DNA from: Exiguobacterium sp018617385
GTDB taxonomy: Bacteria; Bacillota; Bacilli; Exiguobacteriales; Exiguobacteriaceae
NCBI RefSeq assembly: GCF_018617385.1
Contig: NZ_JACSKA010000004.1
Location: 186,001 to 250,000, forward strand
Direction: 5' to 3'
DNA: 64,000 bases
Below are positions 43,456-51,062 of this stretch, in pieces. Within the stretch, counting starts at the first letter, position 1; each line of letters starts with the position of its first letter. The position numbers were made by a program, and so were the translations under genes. Below the pieces are notes generated by a model that saw only the letters and a list, made by a program, of their open reading frames with translations, searched no databases and had not been told where the DNA came from.

Positions 43456-44426
43456 CGAATCGCATCCTCGACCGTCTTGACAGGGACGACTAAGATGTCA
43501 CTGTCGAGACGGTCTCGTGATTCCAGCGCCTCTTCATAGTTCGAACCGGCCGGCACAAAGAAGACTTCCGCTTTCTCCTCATCGGCGGCGACAATTTTTT
43601 GCCAAGCACCACCAATAGGTCCAACATTCCCTTCCTCATCGACCGTCCCCGTTCCGGCAATCCGTTTTCCATTTGCCAAGTCACCTGGCGTCAATTGATC
43701 ATAGATTTCTAACGTGAACATCAATCCTGCAGACGGACCACCGACATTCGTCAAAGCGACATCGACTTCAGGATCAGCTGTGATTTCTTGAACGGGAAGC
43801 GGCTCATAGATTCCAATCCCGACACGATCCCCACTTTGATCGATCGGCTGAATGAGCGTTTGCACGACACGTTCTTCGCCGTCTCGTTCAATCGTCAACT
43901 CCACTTCATCGCCCGCATCAAATTCCGATACGCGATTCAAAAAGTCGACGCGAGTGGCAAAGGACATCCCATCGATGGCCGTGATGACATCACCCGGTTT
44001 CAACGTATTGGCCGCAAGGGACCCGGGAATCGGTGCAGATACATAAATCCCCTCGAAATCGACCGTCACGTCTTGATCTGCTAACTGATAAGCGTATTGA
44101 ACCGCCGCTTGTTGAGAGGAGTCCATCAATAATTGTTGGCGACGTTCATAGTCTGCCTCACTCTCTCCATCATATAAATAGCGACTGGATAAATTCGCTT
44201 CCGTGAACGGGGTCACCCAACTTTCCACTAACCAAAACGGAGTCGCACGGCGTTGGGAGATTGTCACCATCATCAGTTCCCCATCCTCTTTTTCGCCACC
44301 TTGGACGGTCAGGAACTCTTCAATTGAGGTCGCCGCTCCGGGTGAAGAGATGTAGTAAGGAAGTGGGACGAACAGGAAGAGAAGAACTGTGACGAGTAAA
44401 CCGAGACCGATCTTTAACGATTTCAT
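43434..44426 (-). CDS. ddcP: PDZ and Lon-type membrane protease (YlbL/DdcP, SepM-like)
   Basis: A membrane serine protease; the B. subtilis homologue clears a DNA-damage checkpoint protein, and the streptococcal one matures a pheromone. The N-terminal helix is at residues 5-25. A PDZ domain runs from about residue 125 to 200 (GIYVSAPIPGSLAANTLKPGDVI). The Lon-like S16 protease domain has the catalytic Ser in NVGGPSAGLMF near residue 232 and Lys in GGAWQKIVAA near 270. It is 330 residues. Its start overlaps coaD by four bases. Confidence 0.9.
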   Translation of the reverse strand: MKSLKIGLGLLVTVLLFLFVPLPYYISSPGAATSIEEFLTVQGGEKEDGELMMVTISQRRATPFWLVESWVTPFTEANLSSRYLYDGESEADYERRQQLLMDSSQQAAVQYAYQLADQDVTVDFEGIYVSAPIPGSLAANTLKPGDVITAIDGMSFATRVDFLNRVSEFDAGDEVELTIERDGEERVVQTLIQPIDQSGDRVGIGIYEPLPVQEITADPEVDVALTNVGGPSAGLMFTLEIYDQLTPGDLANGKRIAGTGTVDEEGNVGPIGGAWQKIVAADEEKAEVFFVPAGSNYEEALESRDRLDSDILVVPVKTVEDAIRYLEEMN

Positions 44427-44917
44427 TGTCCCGAACTCACTTGATACTTTTTACGCAAGGCAATTTCAACCTGTTCCGGCACGAGCTCACTGACCGATGC
44501 CCCATATTTCGCCACTTCTTTGACAATCGACGAGCTGAGGAACGAATATTGACTATTCGTCATCATGAACAACGTCTCGACGTTCTCATTCAACTTCTTG
44601 TTAATTGATGCGATTTGAAGCTCGTATTCGAAATCTGAGACTGCACGGAGCCCACGGACGATCGTCGCCGCTTCCCGCTCTGCGGCATACTCGACAAGCA
44701 ATCCACCAAACGCGTCGGCCGACACGTTTGGCAGATGTGTCGTCACGTCTCGGATCAGTCCCAGTCGTTCTTCCACATCAAACAATGGGGCCTTGCTTGA
44801 ATTTTCAAGGACGGCGACAATGACCTCGTCAAAAATGGCCGCCGCTCGTTCAATAATATCTAGATGTCCGTTCGTGATGGGGTCAAAGCTACCCGGACAA
44901 ATCGCAATCCGTTTCAT
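44423..44917 (-). CDS. coaD: Phosphopantetheine adenylyltransferase
   Basis: CoaD transfers AMP to 4'-phosphopantetheine, the fourth step of CoA synthesis. The nucleotidyltransferase motif PGSFDPITNGHLDII is at residue 8. RGLRAVSDFEYELQIASIN near residue 90 is the family loop, and YSFLSSSIVKEVAKYGASV near 123 is the C-terminal signature. I choose ATG 44917 (164 aa), which matches the family start; the longer frame lies in rsmD. It begins four bases after rsmD. Confidence 0.97.
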   Translation of the reverse strand: MKRIAICPGSFDPITNGHLDIIERAAAIFDEVIVAVLENSSKAPLFDVEERLGLIRDVTTHLPNVSADAFGGLLVEYAAEREAATIVRGLRAVSDFEYELQIASINKKLNENVETLFMMTNSQYSFLSSSIVKEVAKYGASVSELVPEQVEIALRKKYQVSSGQ

Positions 44918-44921
44918 CGTG

Positions 44922-45485
44922 TCACTCCTCCGATGCGTACTCATAGAAACTGATGGTGATGACATCTGAGTATCGCTGTTCTTTAATTCGTTCAAATCGT
45001 CCTACTCGTTCCGGTAACGTCACGTCGCTGCCGTGTTCACAGACGACTACGCCGATATCAATCAAGAGATTCGACTCATCGATCATTTGTAAGAACGCCA
45101 CATGTTCTTCCGCATGATATGGAGGATCCATAAAGATGAGCTTAAATTGTTCCTGTTGAACCTTGAGCTGTTCGAGTACCGCCTTGGCGTCTTGACGATA
45201 TACTTTCCCTTTCACTTCATAATGGGTCGCTCGTAAATTCTCTTGAATCGTTTGGACGGCTTTCGGTTGACGGTCGACAAAAATGGCTTCGTCACAACCT
45301 CGTGATAACGCCTCGATTCCGAGCCCGCCACTGCCCGCGTACAGGTCTAGTGCTTTCCCGCCTGAAAAATAAGGTCCGATGATGTTGAATAACGATTCCT
45401 TCACTTTATCGGTCGTCGGCCGTGTCGCCGTTCCCGGGACCGCCTTCAAACGGGTCCCTTTTCGTTCTCCAGATATGACACGCAT
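44922..45485 (-). CDS. rsmD: 16S rRNA (guanine-966-N2)-methyltransferase
   Basis: RsmD methylates G966 of 16S rRNA. SAM motif LDLYAGSGGLGIEALSRG is at residue 46 and the catalytic DPPY (LIFMDPPYH) near residue 120. The start MRVISGERKGTRLKA and the TRPTTDKVKESLFNII segment are typical. It is 187 residues. It follows a perfect terminator after ylbG and precedes coaD by four bases, the order also known from B. subtilis ylbH-coaD. Confidence 0.95.
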   Translation of the reverse strand: MRVISGERKGTRLKAVPGTATRPTTDKVKESLFNIIGPYFSGGKALDLYAGSGGLGIEALSRGCDEAIFVDRQPKAVQTIQENLRATHYEVKGKVYRQDAKAVLEQLKVQQEQFKLIFMDPPYHAEEHVAFLQMIDESNLLIDIGVVVCEHGSDVTLPERVGRFERIKEQRYSDVITISFYEYASEE

Positions 45486-45503
45486 GTCTTTCCCTCCAGC
45501 AGA

Positions 45504-45533
45504 AAAGATGAAGGTGATGCCACCTTCATCTTT
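45504..45533 (-). terminator. Perfect hairpin terminator after ylbG
   Basis: AAAGATGAAGGTG and its exact inverse complement flank a 4-base loop (13-bp stem), just after ylbG; the stem itself ends in TTT and is followed by T-C-T. No promoter was spotted before rsmD in the remaining 18 bases. Confidence 0.85.
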
Positions 45534-45537
45534 TTGT

Positions 45538-45792
45538 TTATTTCGATTTTGTCTCGTACGTTTCGGAAATGAATGGACGCTCGCTTCGTACGACCGCTTC
45601 CACGAACGGCAATGCTTTCACTTGTTCGAGTATGGCTTCATGACCTTCGAGGTCAGTATAAAGAAACGCATACTTCTCTCGTTTTGAGACAAAGTACAGA
45701 TTCGCATAACGTCTTAACGCTTTCACTTGTTTCAAGGAATTCACATATACGACAAAGCCAATCCGTTCATTCAACTTAGACGGCGCATCCAC
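45538..45792 (-). CDS. ylbG: YlbG family protein (DUF2129/UPF0298)
   Basis: A small cytosolic protein of unknown job, conserved beside ylbF and rsmD. The core is RIGFVVYVNSLKQVKALRRY followed by NLYFVSKREKYAFLY and LPFVEAVVRSERPF. Two starts fit. GTG 45792 (84 aa) has GGAGGAGG eight bases upstream, inside the Gly-Cys tail of ylbF. TTG 45774 (78 aa) is one base after the ylbF stop with a weaker SD. I annotate the GTG, but the TTG fits the family N-terminus slightly better. Either way the gene is coupled to ylbF. Confidence 0.82.
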   Translation of the reverse strand: MDAPSKLNERIGFVVYVNSLKQVKALRRYANLYFVSKREKYAFLYTDLEGHEAILEQVKALPFVEAVVRSERPFISETYETKSK

Positions 45793-46225
45793 AACTTCCG
45801 CCTCCTCCGCAGCTACCTCCACCAGAACATCCACCTTCATCAAAGAATGGATTACCGGTCGGGACCTTGATTTTAGGAGAGACTGAATGAGCGAGTAGTT
45901 CACTCACTTCCCCTAACAACTTATCCAAGCTTCGTTCCGCTTTTTTGAACGCAGCGATTTCCGGCTGAACGTCGAGACGACGTTTGATGAGATGCATCTC
46001 TTTTTTGATACGGTCGTGATCCGGATGATGCTTTCCGAATCGCTGGACATACTCATAGTCCTCTTTCATCTTCAAAAACTCACGCTCGATCTCTTTTGCT
46101 TCTTGTGATGCGAGACGTGCCGCTTTCGTTTGAATATATGTTTGAAACGATTCGCTTGCTTCAATCAAATCGGTCAATTCTTCTGTTTGATCGAGCAGGG
46201 CAATCGTCTGTTCAGTGATTATCAT
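45776..46225 (-). CDS. ylbF: YlbF/RicF family protein with Cys-Gly-rich tail
   Basis: YlbF (RicF) belongs with YmcA and YaaT to a complex that carries [4Fe-4S] clusters and adjusts RNase Y activity in B. subtilis. The helical YlbF domain covers about residues 5-115. The C-terminal tail GGCSGGGSCGGGGSCGCAV has four cysteines, a likely cluster ligand set. I choose ATG 46225 (149 aa) because AAAGGGTG is suitably spaced. The upstream ATG at 46246 lacks an SD. Without spores or competence seen here, mRNA turnover is the more probable role. Confidence 0.88.
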   Translation of the reverse strand: MIITEQTIALLDQTEELTDLIEASESFQTYIQTKAARLASQEAKEIEREFLKMKEDYEYVQRFGKHHPDHDRIKKEMHLIKRRLDVQPEIAAFKKAERSLDKLLGEVSELLAHSVSPKIKVPTGNPFFDEGGCSGGGSCGGGGSCGCAV

Positions 46226-46345
46226 ACCCCTCACCCTTTCTGCCATGATTTTACCACAATTGTTTCCCTATGTAAGCAATCCACACTATAATTGAAGTTG
46301 ACCGCAAGGCGTTCCATGTAGAAAGGAAGTGAACAGACGCAACCG

Positions 46346-47113
46346 ATGCGTCTACGTATGAAAAAAGTTTCTTTTAATATGATCCGATCGGCCGGGATCA
46401 AGACGGATTATGCGAAACCCGAATATTATTTCGATCAGCTCGACAAGGTTCGCGCTGCCGACCTCGTCCTCTTCCCTGAGTATTGGATGGTCAATTCCAT
46501 CATCTACGGGATGAATAAAGCGATTTTCCCGTCACCTGCGACTTATCACCTCGGGCACGACAAGATCGAGATGACGCGCGCCTTCAAGGCGACATATCCG
46601 CACCGGATTCCGAAGACATTGATTTATGGAAAAAACCCATACACGATTGAACGCGTGTTAGAAGAGTTCCACTACCCGTTCGTCGCCAAAAAAGCCAAAT
46701 CCTCAATGGGTCAAGGGGTATGGTTAATCAAAAATGACCAAGACTGGTTAGAATATGTCGAGAATCATGATACGTTCTATGTCCAAGAGTTCATCCCGAA
46801 TGACCGCGACTTACGCGTCATCGTGATTGGAGAAGAAGTCGTCGGTGCCTATTGGCGTGTCAGTGAGGCCTTTTTAAACAACGTCGCTCAAGGGGCTAAC
46901 TTCTCGTACGAAGACATCCCGGAAGACGTCGTCAAAGAAGTTCAATCGATTGCGAATACGTTATCCATCAATCACGCAGCGTTTGACGTCATCGTGACAG
47001 AAGATGGATTTTACATTTTGGAATTCAACGTTTTTTTCGGGTCGGAAGGATTGCTACCGCTCGGCGTGAAGCTCCCGCAAAAAATCGAGGAATACTTAAA
47101 TACACTCGGCTGA
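46346..47113 (+). CDS. ATP-grasp domain protein (RimK-like)
   Basis: A 255-residue ATP-grasp protein. ATP-binding features are YPFVAKKAKSSMGQGVWLI near residue 112, FYVQEFIPNDRDLRVIVIG near 146, and the metal-binding end FYILEFNVFFGSEGLLPLG near 226. These resemble RimK-type carboxylate-amine ligases, but the acceptor is not known. No partner peptide gene is adjacent. A 7-bp hairpin covers the first ATG. The ATG at 46358 (MKKVSFNMIRS) may be the true start, with the SD GAAAGGAAG brought close by the hairpin. Upstream is a TATAAT at 46287-46292. Confidence 0.75.
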   Translation: MRLRMKKVSFNMIRSAGIKTDYAKPEYYFDQLDKVRAADLVLFPEYWMVNSIIYGMNKAIFPSPATYHLGHDKIEMTRAFKATYPHRIPKTLIYGKNPYTIERVLEEFHYPFVAKKAKSSMGQGVWLIKNDQDWLEYVENHDTFYVQEFIPNDRDLRVIVIGEEVVGAYWRVSEAFLNNVAQGANFSYEDIPEDVVKEVQSIANTLSINHAAFDVIVTEDGFYILEFNVFFGSEGLLPLGVKLPQKIEEYLNTLG

Positions 47114-47174
47114 TTAATCGTTCATCTTTTTTTCACAATTTGAACACACGTTATTCCAAGAACGTTTTTGAATA

Positions 47175-47183
47175 TGGTATGAT
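47175..47183 (+). promoter_or_regulatory. Extended -10 promoter for yugN-like gene
   Basis: TGG-TATGAT on the plus strand, 34 bases before the ATG at 47218; no good -35 is seen, which suits an extended -10 type. Confidence 0.5.
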
Positions 47184-47217
47184 GACATATGAGGTTTATT
47201 CGAAAAGGGGGATTATG

Positions 47218-47580
47218 ATGAAATTTGAGCAGTTCCACATCGAGGGAAAAGAAATCCGTTTTGGTTTGCTCGAGACGATCATGGATCATCATCATTTCAT
47301 CCGTGAAGGTGCTTGGGATTACGAGCGTGCCACGTATGACATGAAATATGAGAAACAATCGACTGGCGAAACATTCTATCTTCGCTTACCTGTATACGCG
47401 ATCGAAGGTCAAATCGAAGATCGTCACGCTGTTGTCAAAATGCTCACACCGATTTTAGGGAAGCATTATTATCCACACGGTGTTGAATACGATGAAGTCT
47501 TCCCAGAAGAAATCGTCCGCGACTGTGAGCGCCGTCTAAAAGCACTCGCAGAAACATTAGAAGTCAAACCCCTTGCATAA
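47218..47580 (+). CDS. YugN-like family protein
   Basis: A 120-residue acidic, soluble protein of the YugN-like group known in Bacillales. Recognisable parts are GAWDYERATYDMKYE near residue 32 and ETFYLRLPVYAIEGQIE near 50. The piece PHGVEYDEVFPEEIV near residue 88 also fits. I choose ATG 47218 (second of two adjacent ATGs) because AAGGGGG is at the best spacing. No enzyme motif is present. Its function is unknown. It has its own promoter and terminator. Confidence 0.75.
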   Translation: MKFEQFHIEGKEIRFGLLETIMDHHHFIREGAWDYERATYDMKYEKQSTGETFYLRLPVYAIEGQIEDRHAVVKMLTPILGKHYYPHGVEYDEVFPEEIVRDCERRLKALAETLEVKPLA

Positions 47581-47595
47581 GCGAAGGGGTTTTTC
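47566..47595 (+). terminator. Intrinsic terminator after yugN-like gene
   Basis: AAACCCCTT and AAGGGGTTT form a 9-bp stem across the stop codon, then TTTC. It may also slow the convergent hydrolase transcript. Confidence 0.85.
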
Positions 47596-47637
47596 TTATG
47601 TGCTCTCACATAGTCGATTCAAACGTTGTTTGGCAAT

Positions 47638-48129
47638 TTACGCCGACAAGTCTTTTGATTCGATGATCACGCAACCTTTACTCTTATAATACATAATCAT
47701 ATCTTCTATTTTTTTCAAATCATAGCTCGTGATGCAATCGGACAGGACGCTAACGGCATAGTCAGATTTCCGCAGATTGTAGCAAGTCGACTTCACACAA
47801 GCAGTCGCATCAGCCCCAGTAATATAAAACGTATCGATGTGATACTGTTCAATGAACGTCACAAACGCTTCGCTCGTCAAGGCGTTGCCCTTGTATTTTG
47901 TAAACACGTGATCGGACACGAGCTTCAAATCTGGTGCTAATTCCGCTCCTCGCGTTCCTGTTTTGAACGTTCTCGTCCCCGCCGATAAATTTTCATGCCG
48001 AATATAGACGATATGTAATTTCTTTTTGACCGCCCAATCGATTGCTTTATTGATGTTGTCGATGATTGCTTTGTAATTTTTCGTGATGTCATTTTGAATG
48101 TCAATAACGACTAAAACCTGGTTCTGCAT
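47638..48129 (-). CDS. Isochorismatase-family cysteine hydrolase
   Basis: A 163-residue hydrolase of the isochorismatase/nicotinamidase fold. The catalytic triad is visible: Asp10 in VLVVIDIQND, Lys78 or Lys80 in VFTKYKGNAL, and Cys111 in ITGADATACVKSTC. The cis-peptide motif before Cys is typical. Substrate cannot be told; nicotinamidase-type zinc ligands are not clear. The gene is single, AT-richer than its neighbours, and uses more AAA/TTT codons, which hints at later gain. A LexA-type operator lies between its promoter and its SD (GGAGGAGGG), so DNA damage control is likely. Confidence 0.82.
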   Translation of the reverse strand: MQNQVLVVIDIQNDITKNYKAIIDNINKAIDWAVKKKLHIVYIRHENLSAGTRTFKTGTRGAELAPDLKLVSDHVFTKYKGNALTSEAFVTFIEQYHIDTFYITGADATACVKSTCYNLRKSDYAVSVLSDCITSYDLKKIEDMIMYYKSKGCVIIESKDLSA

Positions 48130-48155
48130 ATTTCACCCTCCTCCATTTCTAAAAA

Positions 48156-48169
48156 CGAACACTTGTTCG
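48156..48169 (-). promoter_or_regulatory. LexA (DinR) SOS box
   Basis: CGAACACTTGTTCG is an exact CGAAC-N4-GTTCG palindrome, the Gram-positive SOS box form. It lies 12 bases downstream of the -10 and 27 bases before the start codon of the cysteine hydrolase, a good place for repression. Confidence 0.75.
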
Positions 48170-48180
48170 ATTCAGTATTT

Positions 48181-48189
48181 AGTATAGCA
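48181..48189 (-). promoter_or_regulatory. Extended -10 promoter of the cysteine hydrolase gene
   Basis: TGC-TATACT on the minus strand gives a start site near 48174, just ahead of the SOS box. A clear -35 is not seen. Confidence 0.55.
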
Positions 48190-48240
48190 AAGTTCACCTC
48201 TGGAAGATATAGTCATGAGAAACACAGCGTCGAGCATATA

Positions 48241-48266
48241 AAAAAAGAGGCCCTTTGCGGGTCCTC
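48241..48266 (-). terminator. Intrinsic terminator of the cta operon distal part
   Basis: GAGG-A-CCC and GGG-CCTC pair around a GCAAA loop with one bulged A, followed by six T residues on the minus strand. Confidence 0.85.
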
Positions 48267-48273
48267 CTTTATG

Positions 48274-48546
48274 TCATGTCGCAATGACGGTCAACGTCAC
48301 ATCGACTTGACCGAGCAATAAATCAAATTGGTCTCGAACATAGCGATACAATCGCTCTGCCTCGACGAGTGATAATGGTGCAATGATTTGATAATCATAG
48401 TGGTCTTTCGAGCGAGAGACGACTTTCACTTCTTTCAAGCCGAATTCGATTGCACTACACGCGATCAAATCTTCAATCGCCCGTTCCGCAATCGTCACGT
48501 CTCCGTATGAATAGTCATTCCCAATCACAGCCATCGTATCATTCAT
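48274..48546 (-). CDS. Small protein of unknown function in the oxidase cluster
   Basis: A 90-residue soluble protein with no family I can name. It begins MNDTMAVIGNDYSYGDVTIAER. The rest alternates short strands and helices (AIEDLIACSAIEFGLKEVKVVSR, then two Val/Ile-rich strands). The order of hydrophobic positions faintly recalls Asp23-like folds, but this is weak. ATG 48546 has a strong SD AAAGGAG. It starts five bases after the SCO1 gene and ends at a terminator, so it is the last gene of the cytochrome oxidase assembly run. Confidence 0.7.
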   Translation of the reverse strand: MNDTMAVIGNDYSYGDVTIAERAIEDLIACSAIEFGLKEVKVVSRSKDHYDYQIIAPLSLVEAERLYRYVRDQFDLLLGQVDVTLTVIAT

Positions 48547-48551
48547 GGTGA

Positions 48552-49166
48552 TCACTCCTTTTCATTCGCGAGCACTTTAACGTCCTCCATGATAGATTCG
48601 ATATCGACCGGTTCATCCCCTGCCGTTGCCATCTGCGCGACAGCCCGGACATCATGATGGCGGTCGATGACGTACATCGTCGTCGCATGCGTCACGAGTC
48701 CGCTGTTCGCCTTCGAATAATAGAACTGTAGCTGGCGCGTGATCCGATCGATGTCTACCTGGTCTCCCGTCAACATCTTCCATCCAGTCGGCTCCGCTTG
48801 GAATGCTTCCCCGTAATTTTTCAGAACGGGCACGGTATCCACCTCCGGGTCAACCGTGATCGCAACGAGTTCTACGTCCGATCCGTATAAGTTCTCTTTT
48901 TTCAATTCTTTTTCGAGCTTCATGAAATCACGTAACGTGAGCGGACAAATATCTGGACAGTTCGTATAGAAGAACGTCACAATCTTCACTTTCCCGTTAT
49001 CGGAATCATAGGTCTCTTCATTTAATGCGTTCGTCAATGTGAACGGGGTTGGCTCTTGAATGACGGGTAGGTCGTCTTGATTGAAGAAAACAAAATACAC
49101 GGCTACTCCGATGACGACAAGCGTCAAGACGGTCAAACCGACCGTCAAATAGCTATTCCGTTTCAT
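48552..49166 (-). CDS. SCO1/SenC family copper chaperone for cytochrome oxidase
   Basis: SCO proteins hold copper with two Cys and one His and help build the CuA site of cytochrome c oxidase. The N-terminal helix (about residues 8-28) anchors a thioredoxin-like domain outside the membrane. The copper motif C-PDI-C is in FFYTNCPDICPLTL near residue 70 and the His ligand in LVTHATTMYVID near 160. It is 204 residues. It lies behind the DUF420 gene and ctaG, so its oxidase partner CtaC is in the same window. Confidence 0.93.
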   Translation of the reverse strand: MKRNSYLTVGLTVLTLVVIGVAVYFVFFNQDDLPVIQEPTPFTLTNALNEETYDSDNGKVKIVTFFYTNCPDICPLTLRDFMKLEKELKKENLYGSDVELVAITVDPEVDTVPVLKNYGEAFQAEPTGWKMLTGDQVDIDRITRQLQFYYSKANSGLVTHATTMYVIDRHHDVRAVAQMATAGDEPVDIESIMEDVKVLANEKE

Positions 49167-49187
49167 ACAGCTCTCCCTCTCTATGGA

Positions 49188-49649
49188 TCATCCTCCGATT
49201 ATCGCGCGGAATACGTTCGTCGTTTCACCCGGGTCATATGCCACATAGAGAAGAATGTAAACCGTCACACCCGTAATGGCCGTGAAGAACCAGACGACTG
49301 ACGCTTTCGGTCCGATTTTCCGGTGCTTCTCAATCTTGTTTTTATAACCGAGATAGAGCGTAATCAATCCGAGGATACCACCTGTTGTCGCGAGAAGAAT
49401 ATGGAAAATCATAAAACCAAGATAGAACGGCTTCACTGAATCCGGTCCTCCGAATGCCGTGTTGCCGACAAAAATGGTACGTGAGACGTAAAGGATGAAG
49501 AACGTCGTCGCTGCAATCGCGGCGGCCGTCATCACCTTTTTATGTTTTTCGATGTTGCTGCGGTCTTTTGCGATAATCACCCATCCGATGGCGACAAGAA
49601 TCGCACTGATGACGATGAATGACACACTAATTAAGGCAAGATAGTTCAT
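49188..49649 (-). CDS. ctaM: DUF420 membrane protein (CtaM/YozB-like)
   Basis: A 153-residue protein with four membrane helices at about residues 4-25, 42-60, 78-102 and 118-140. The segment EKHKKVMTAAAIAATTFFILYVSR and the later GFMIFHILLATTGGILGL fit DUF420. In Staphylococcus aureus the relative CtaM is needed for heme-copper oxidase activity. ATG 49649 has SD AAAGGGG. It is placed between ctaG and the SCO1 gene. The symbol is a family transfer, not proven here. Confidence 0.82.
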   Translation of the reverse strand: MNYLALISVSFIVISAILVAIGWVIIAKDRSNIEKHKKVMTAAAIAATTFFILYVSRTIFVGNTAFGGPDSVKPFYLGFMIFHILLATTGGILGLITLYLGYKNKIEKHRKIGPKASVVWFFTAITGVTVYILLYVAYDPGETTNVFRAIIGG

Positions 49650-49673
49650 CAATGTTTCCCCTTTATGTTCTGT

Positions 49674-50597
49674 TTAATTTTTTTCATTTGTTTCTTGCGG
49701 AGTGAATGACATGCCTTCATCAAGAGCAAGCGATTTCGTCCGACGCACCCAGCCGAAGAACGTCCAGCCGAAGAAGAAGCCGTACACGATCTCTTGACCG
49801 AGCTTCATGAGAACCCCACCGAAACGTTGATCTTCGAGCGCGCTGTTCGTCGCTCCCATCAACGCCTCTAAATCGATTCCGGAAACGTCACCGTTCGGGA
49901 GACAGTAGCCAAGGACTGTCGCAAACGTCTGCGGGTCCGTGTACGCATTATAGAGCGTCGTTTGACTGAAGATGATGAGCGCACAGGCAGGCGTCAATAA
50001 GACCCCGTTGGCGATAATGTACACCATTCGTTTCAAATCGGACATGCCTTCCTCTTCGTCTGAGACGAGTGGAACGATGACCGGATACCACATCGTCAAA
50101 CTAAAGACGACAAGGGCACCGTGGAAAATACGGTGAACGCCGTAGTTCGTCAAAACGTAATCGAATACGACCGGCATATGGTAAATCGAGAACAATGCGT
50201 TGAATAAAATGAGCGCAATCAGTGGCTTCGTCAAAAACTTGAACGTCGGCCCAATCCATTTGAAACTAAGTACTTTTTCAAACACCCAGTACGGTAGACC
50301 GTAAACGACGAGTGCCGGTGCCAAAATATAGACGAGCACCATTTGGAACATATGCACCGATAAAATGATATGTGCCATGACATCGATCGGACTTCCAAAA
50401 CCGATGTAATACAAGACAATCGCAAACAACATACTAAACTTTTGTAATAACGTGGTCGAGGCATATCCTCGCTTCGCCATTCTCTCTGTCACGACGGCGT
50501 ATAACACATAAATCCCGACCATGAGCAATCCGAACAGCGGACTCCATAACGTGAGCCAATCAAATTGATTGAGCAGCTCCGACGTATTCCAGAGCAT
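49674..50597 (-). CDS. ctaG: Cytochrome c oxidase assembly factor CtaG
   Basis: CtaG (the Bacillus caa3 type) is a polytopic membrane protein needed for building active caa3 oxidase, probably in copper delivery to CuB. Seven hydrophobic segments are seen in 307 residues. Histidines in MAHIILSVHMFQMVLVY near residue 75 and GVHRIFHGALVVF near 153 may be metal ligands. I choose ATG 50597 with SD AAAGGGGTG. It lies downstream of ctaF beyond a terminator-like hairpin. Confidence 0.92.
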   Translation of the reverse strand: MLWNTSELLNQFDWLTLWSPLFGLLMVGIYVLYAVVTERMAKRGYASTTLLQKFSMLFAIVLYYIGFGSPIDVMAHIILSVHMFQMVLVYILAPALVVYGLPYWVFEKVLSFKWIGPTFKFLTKPLIALILFNALFSIYHMPVVFDYVLTNYGVHRIFHGALVVFSLTMWYPVIVPLVSDEEEGMSDLKRMVYIIANGVLLTPACALIIFSQTTLYNAYTDPQTFATVLGYCLPNGDVSGIDLEALMGATNSALEDQRFGGVLMKLGQEIVYGFFFGWTFFGWVRRTKSLALDEGMSFTPQETNEKN

Positions 50598-50679
50598 CCG
50601 TTCACCCCTTTTCTTTCTCTCCATAACCTTTGAAACCGTTCACTTCAAGATTACTATTCATTCATTTTTGAAGTAAAGG

Positions 50680-50723
50680 AAAAAGGACCGAATCATCCGT
50701 GTTTCCACAGATGTTCAATCCTT
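50680..50723 (-). terminator. Intrinsic terminator after ctaF
   Basis: A long stem with AAAGGA at its base and TCTGTG-GAAA-CACGGA at its tip, followed by TTTTTCC on the minus strand. It separates ctaBCDEF from ctaG. Confidence 0.8.
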
Positions 50724-50731
50724 TGTCACAA

Positions 50732-51061
50732 TTACCAAATGAGTAAGCGGAGTGCAGCGACCGTGATGATGGCGACAAAGATGCCTAGCCACATCATGCC
50801 AACGATCCACGTGTTCCCACGGTTATTCATATGCATGAAGATATATAACTGTAGGAAGACTTGGATAACCGCCAAGATGATTAAGAAACCACCTGCTGCC
50901 CACACTGGCATCAATTCCGCATAGACGGCGCCGAATGCCACGAATGTGAGTAAAATCATCATTGCGAAACTGATCAATTGAAGCTGATACTCACGTTTCG
51001 ACTCTGCTTTTACTTCAAGCTCTAACTGCTTGTGAGATTCGTTCATTACTCGTTTTTCCAT
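50732..51061 (-). CDS. ctaF: Cytochrome c oxidase subunit IV (caa3 type)
   Basis: A 109-residue subunit with three membrane helices at about residues 28-48, 54-76 and 86-106. The segment FLQLYIFMHMNN is typical of small quinol and cytochrome oxidase subunits IV. It likely aids assembly and stability of the core. It starts one base after the ctaE stop, with GGTGA as SD inside the ctaE end. A terminator follows it. Confidence 0.92.
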   Translation of the reverse strand: MEKRVMNESHKQLELEVKAESKREYQLQLISFAMMILLTFVAFGAVYAELMPVWAAGGFLIILAVIQVFLQLYIFMHMNNRGNTWIVGMMWLGIFVAIITVAALRLLIW

Positions 51062-51062
51062 A

